Below, piece by piece: positions 63,923 to 64,000 of a stretch of 64,000 bases of DNA (position 1 is the stretch's first letter; every line of letters begins with the position of its first letter). The position numbers and the translations under genes are program-made. The DNA comes from Sulfurimonas hydrogeniphila (GTDB lineage Bacteria; Campylobacterota; Campylobacteria; Campylobacterales; Sulfurimonadaceae). The notes under the pieces are model-generated. The model ran no database searches. It saw nothing but the letters and a program-made list of their open reading frames with translations, and had not been told where the DNA came from. The stretch is taken from positions 1,984,001-2,048,000 of the forward strand of contig NZ_CP035534.1 in the NCBI RefSeq assembly GCF_009068765.1, written 5' to 3'.

Positions 63923-64000
63923 ATGCAAGGCATAAAATTTTTAGGTGCTGGCGGCAGTGTCAGTAATGATTCTTATACTACTTGTATACAGTTGGGCAAT
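63923..64000 (+). CDS. start of a gene, probably MBL-fold hydrolase (truncated)
   Basis: Only 26 codons are in the window (MQGIKFLGAGGSVSNDSYTT then CIQLGN). SD AAGGAG lies before the ATG, 15 nt after the cyclase stop. KFLGAGGSV-S followed by a strand fits the opening of metallo-beta-lactamase fold enzymes such as phosphodiesterases. Co-transcription with the cyclase is likely. Confidence 0.5.
   Translation, partial: MQGIKFLGAGGSVSNDSYTTCIQLGN

Overview
The window looks like chromosomal DNA from a Campylobacterota (epsilonproteobacterial) bacterium, most like Sulfurimonas or a close relative. This rests on gene content and AT-rich base composition, not on a database search. The clues are a flgB-flgC-fliE-ftsI block behind a sigma-54 type promoter, a PgbA-like protein, a short ComEC without a nuclease domain, a CetB/CetA-like energy-taxis pair, rpoB and rpoC overlapping by 8 nt (fused in Helicobacter), and a sapCDEF-like secretion locus as in Campylobacter fetus.

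Layout. 1-10.8 kb: a DUF2202 lipoprotein, ispG, an MntA-HepT toxin-antitoxin pair wedged against dnaB, comEC, then brkB, glcD and a pgbA-like gene on the minus strand, an M23 peptidase and a Nudix hydrolase. 10.8-15.2 kb: a repeat-rich stretch with a two-hairpin dispersed repeat (one copy inside the priA coding sequence), two tiny membrane-protein genes and three prepilin-like genes. 15.2-22 kb: flagellar rod genes, ftsI, panC, prfB, bpt and two hypothetical genes. 22-39.7 kb: one large minus-strand translation/transcription superoperon in the order tRNA-Thr, tRNA-Tyr, tRNA-Gly, tRNA-Thr, tuf, rpmG, tRNA-Trp, secE, nusG, rplK, rplA, rplJ, rplL, rpoB, rpoC, rpsL, rpsG, fusA. Its first part has the same order as the E. 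coli thrU-tyrU-glyT-thrT-tufB-secE-nusG region, and it starts from a perfect TTGACA-17-TATAAT promoter. 39.7-44 kb: a class II cyclic-nucleotide phosphodiesterase, yaaA, a TrmH-type methyltransferase and a PAS/chemoreceptor pair. 44-56.8 kb: one tightly packed minus-strand array that joins GDP-D-rhamnose and polysaccharide genes to a type I secretion system (tolC, hlyD, ABC) and a SapC-domain gene. 57-64 kb: a second identical tRNA-Thr(TGT), an M10-type metalloprotease with a DUF4214 tail (likely secretion substrate), a FecR-domain protein, a TPR plus beta-barrel protein, and, divergent across a perfect palindrome, a CHASE2 adenylate cyclase.

Most interesting points: (1) the SapC gene is fused in frame behind a RAYT/Y1-transposase-like domain whose HUH metal ligands are gone, and it keeps a strong internal ribosome binding site before the SapC part; (2) an approximately 80 bp two-hairpin repeat recurs and has inserted in frame into priA; (3) the octamer TACATGTA occurs at least 18 times, far above expectation; (4) a 23 bp perfect palindrome carries back-to-back -10 boxes between the secretion-substrate operon and the cyclase; (5) an 18 bp perfect inverted repeat brackets tRNA-Thr(GGT) upstream of tuf. 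No CRISPR array, prophage or complete insertion sequence was seen.
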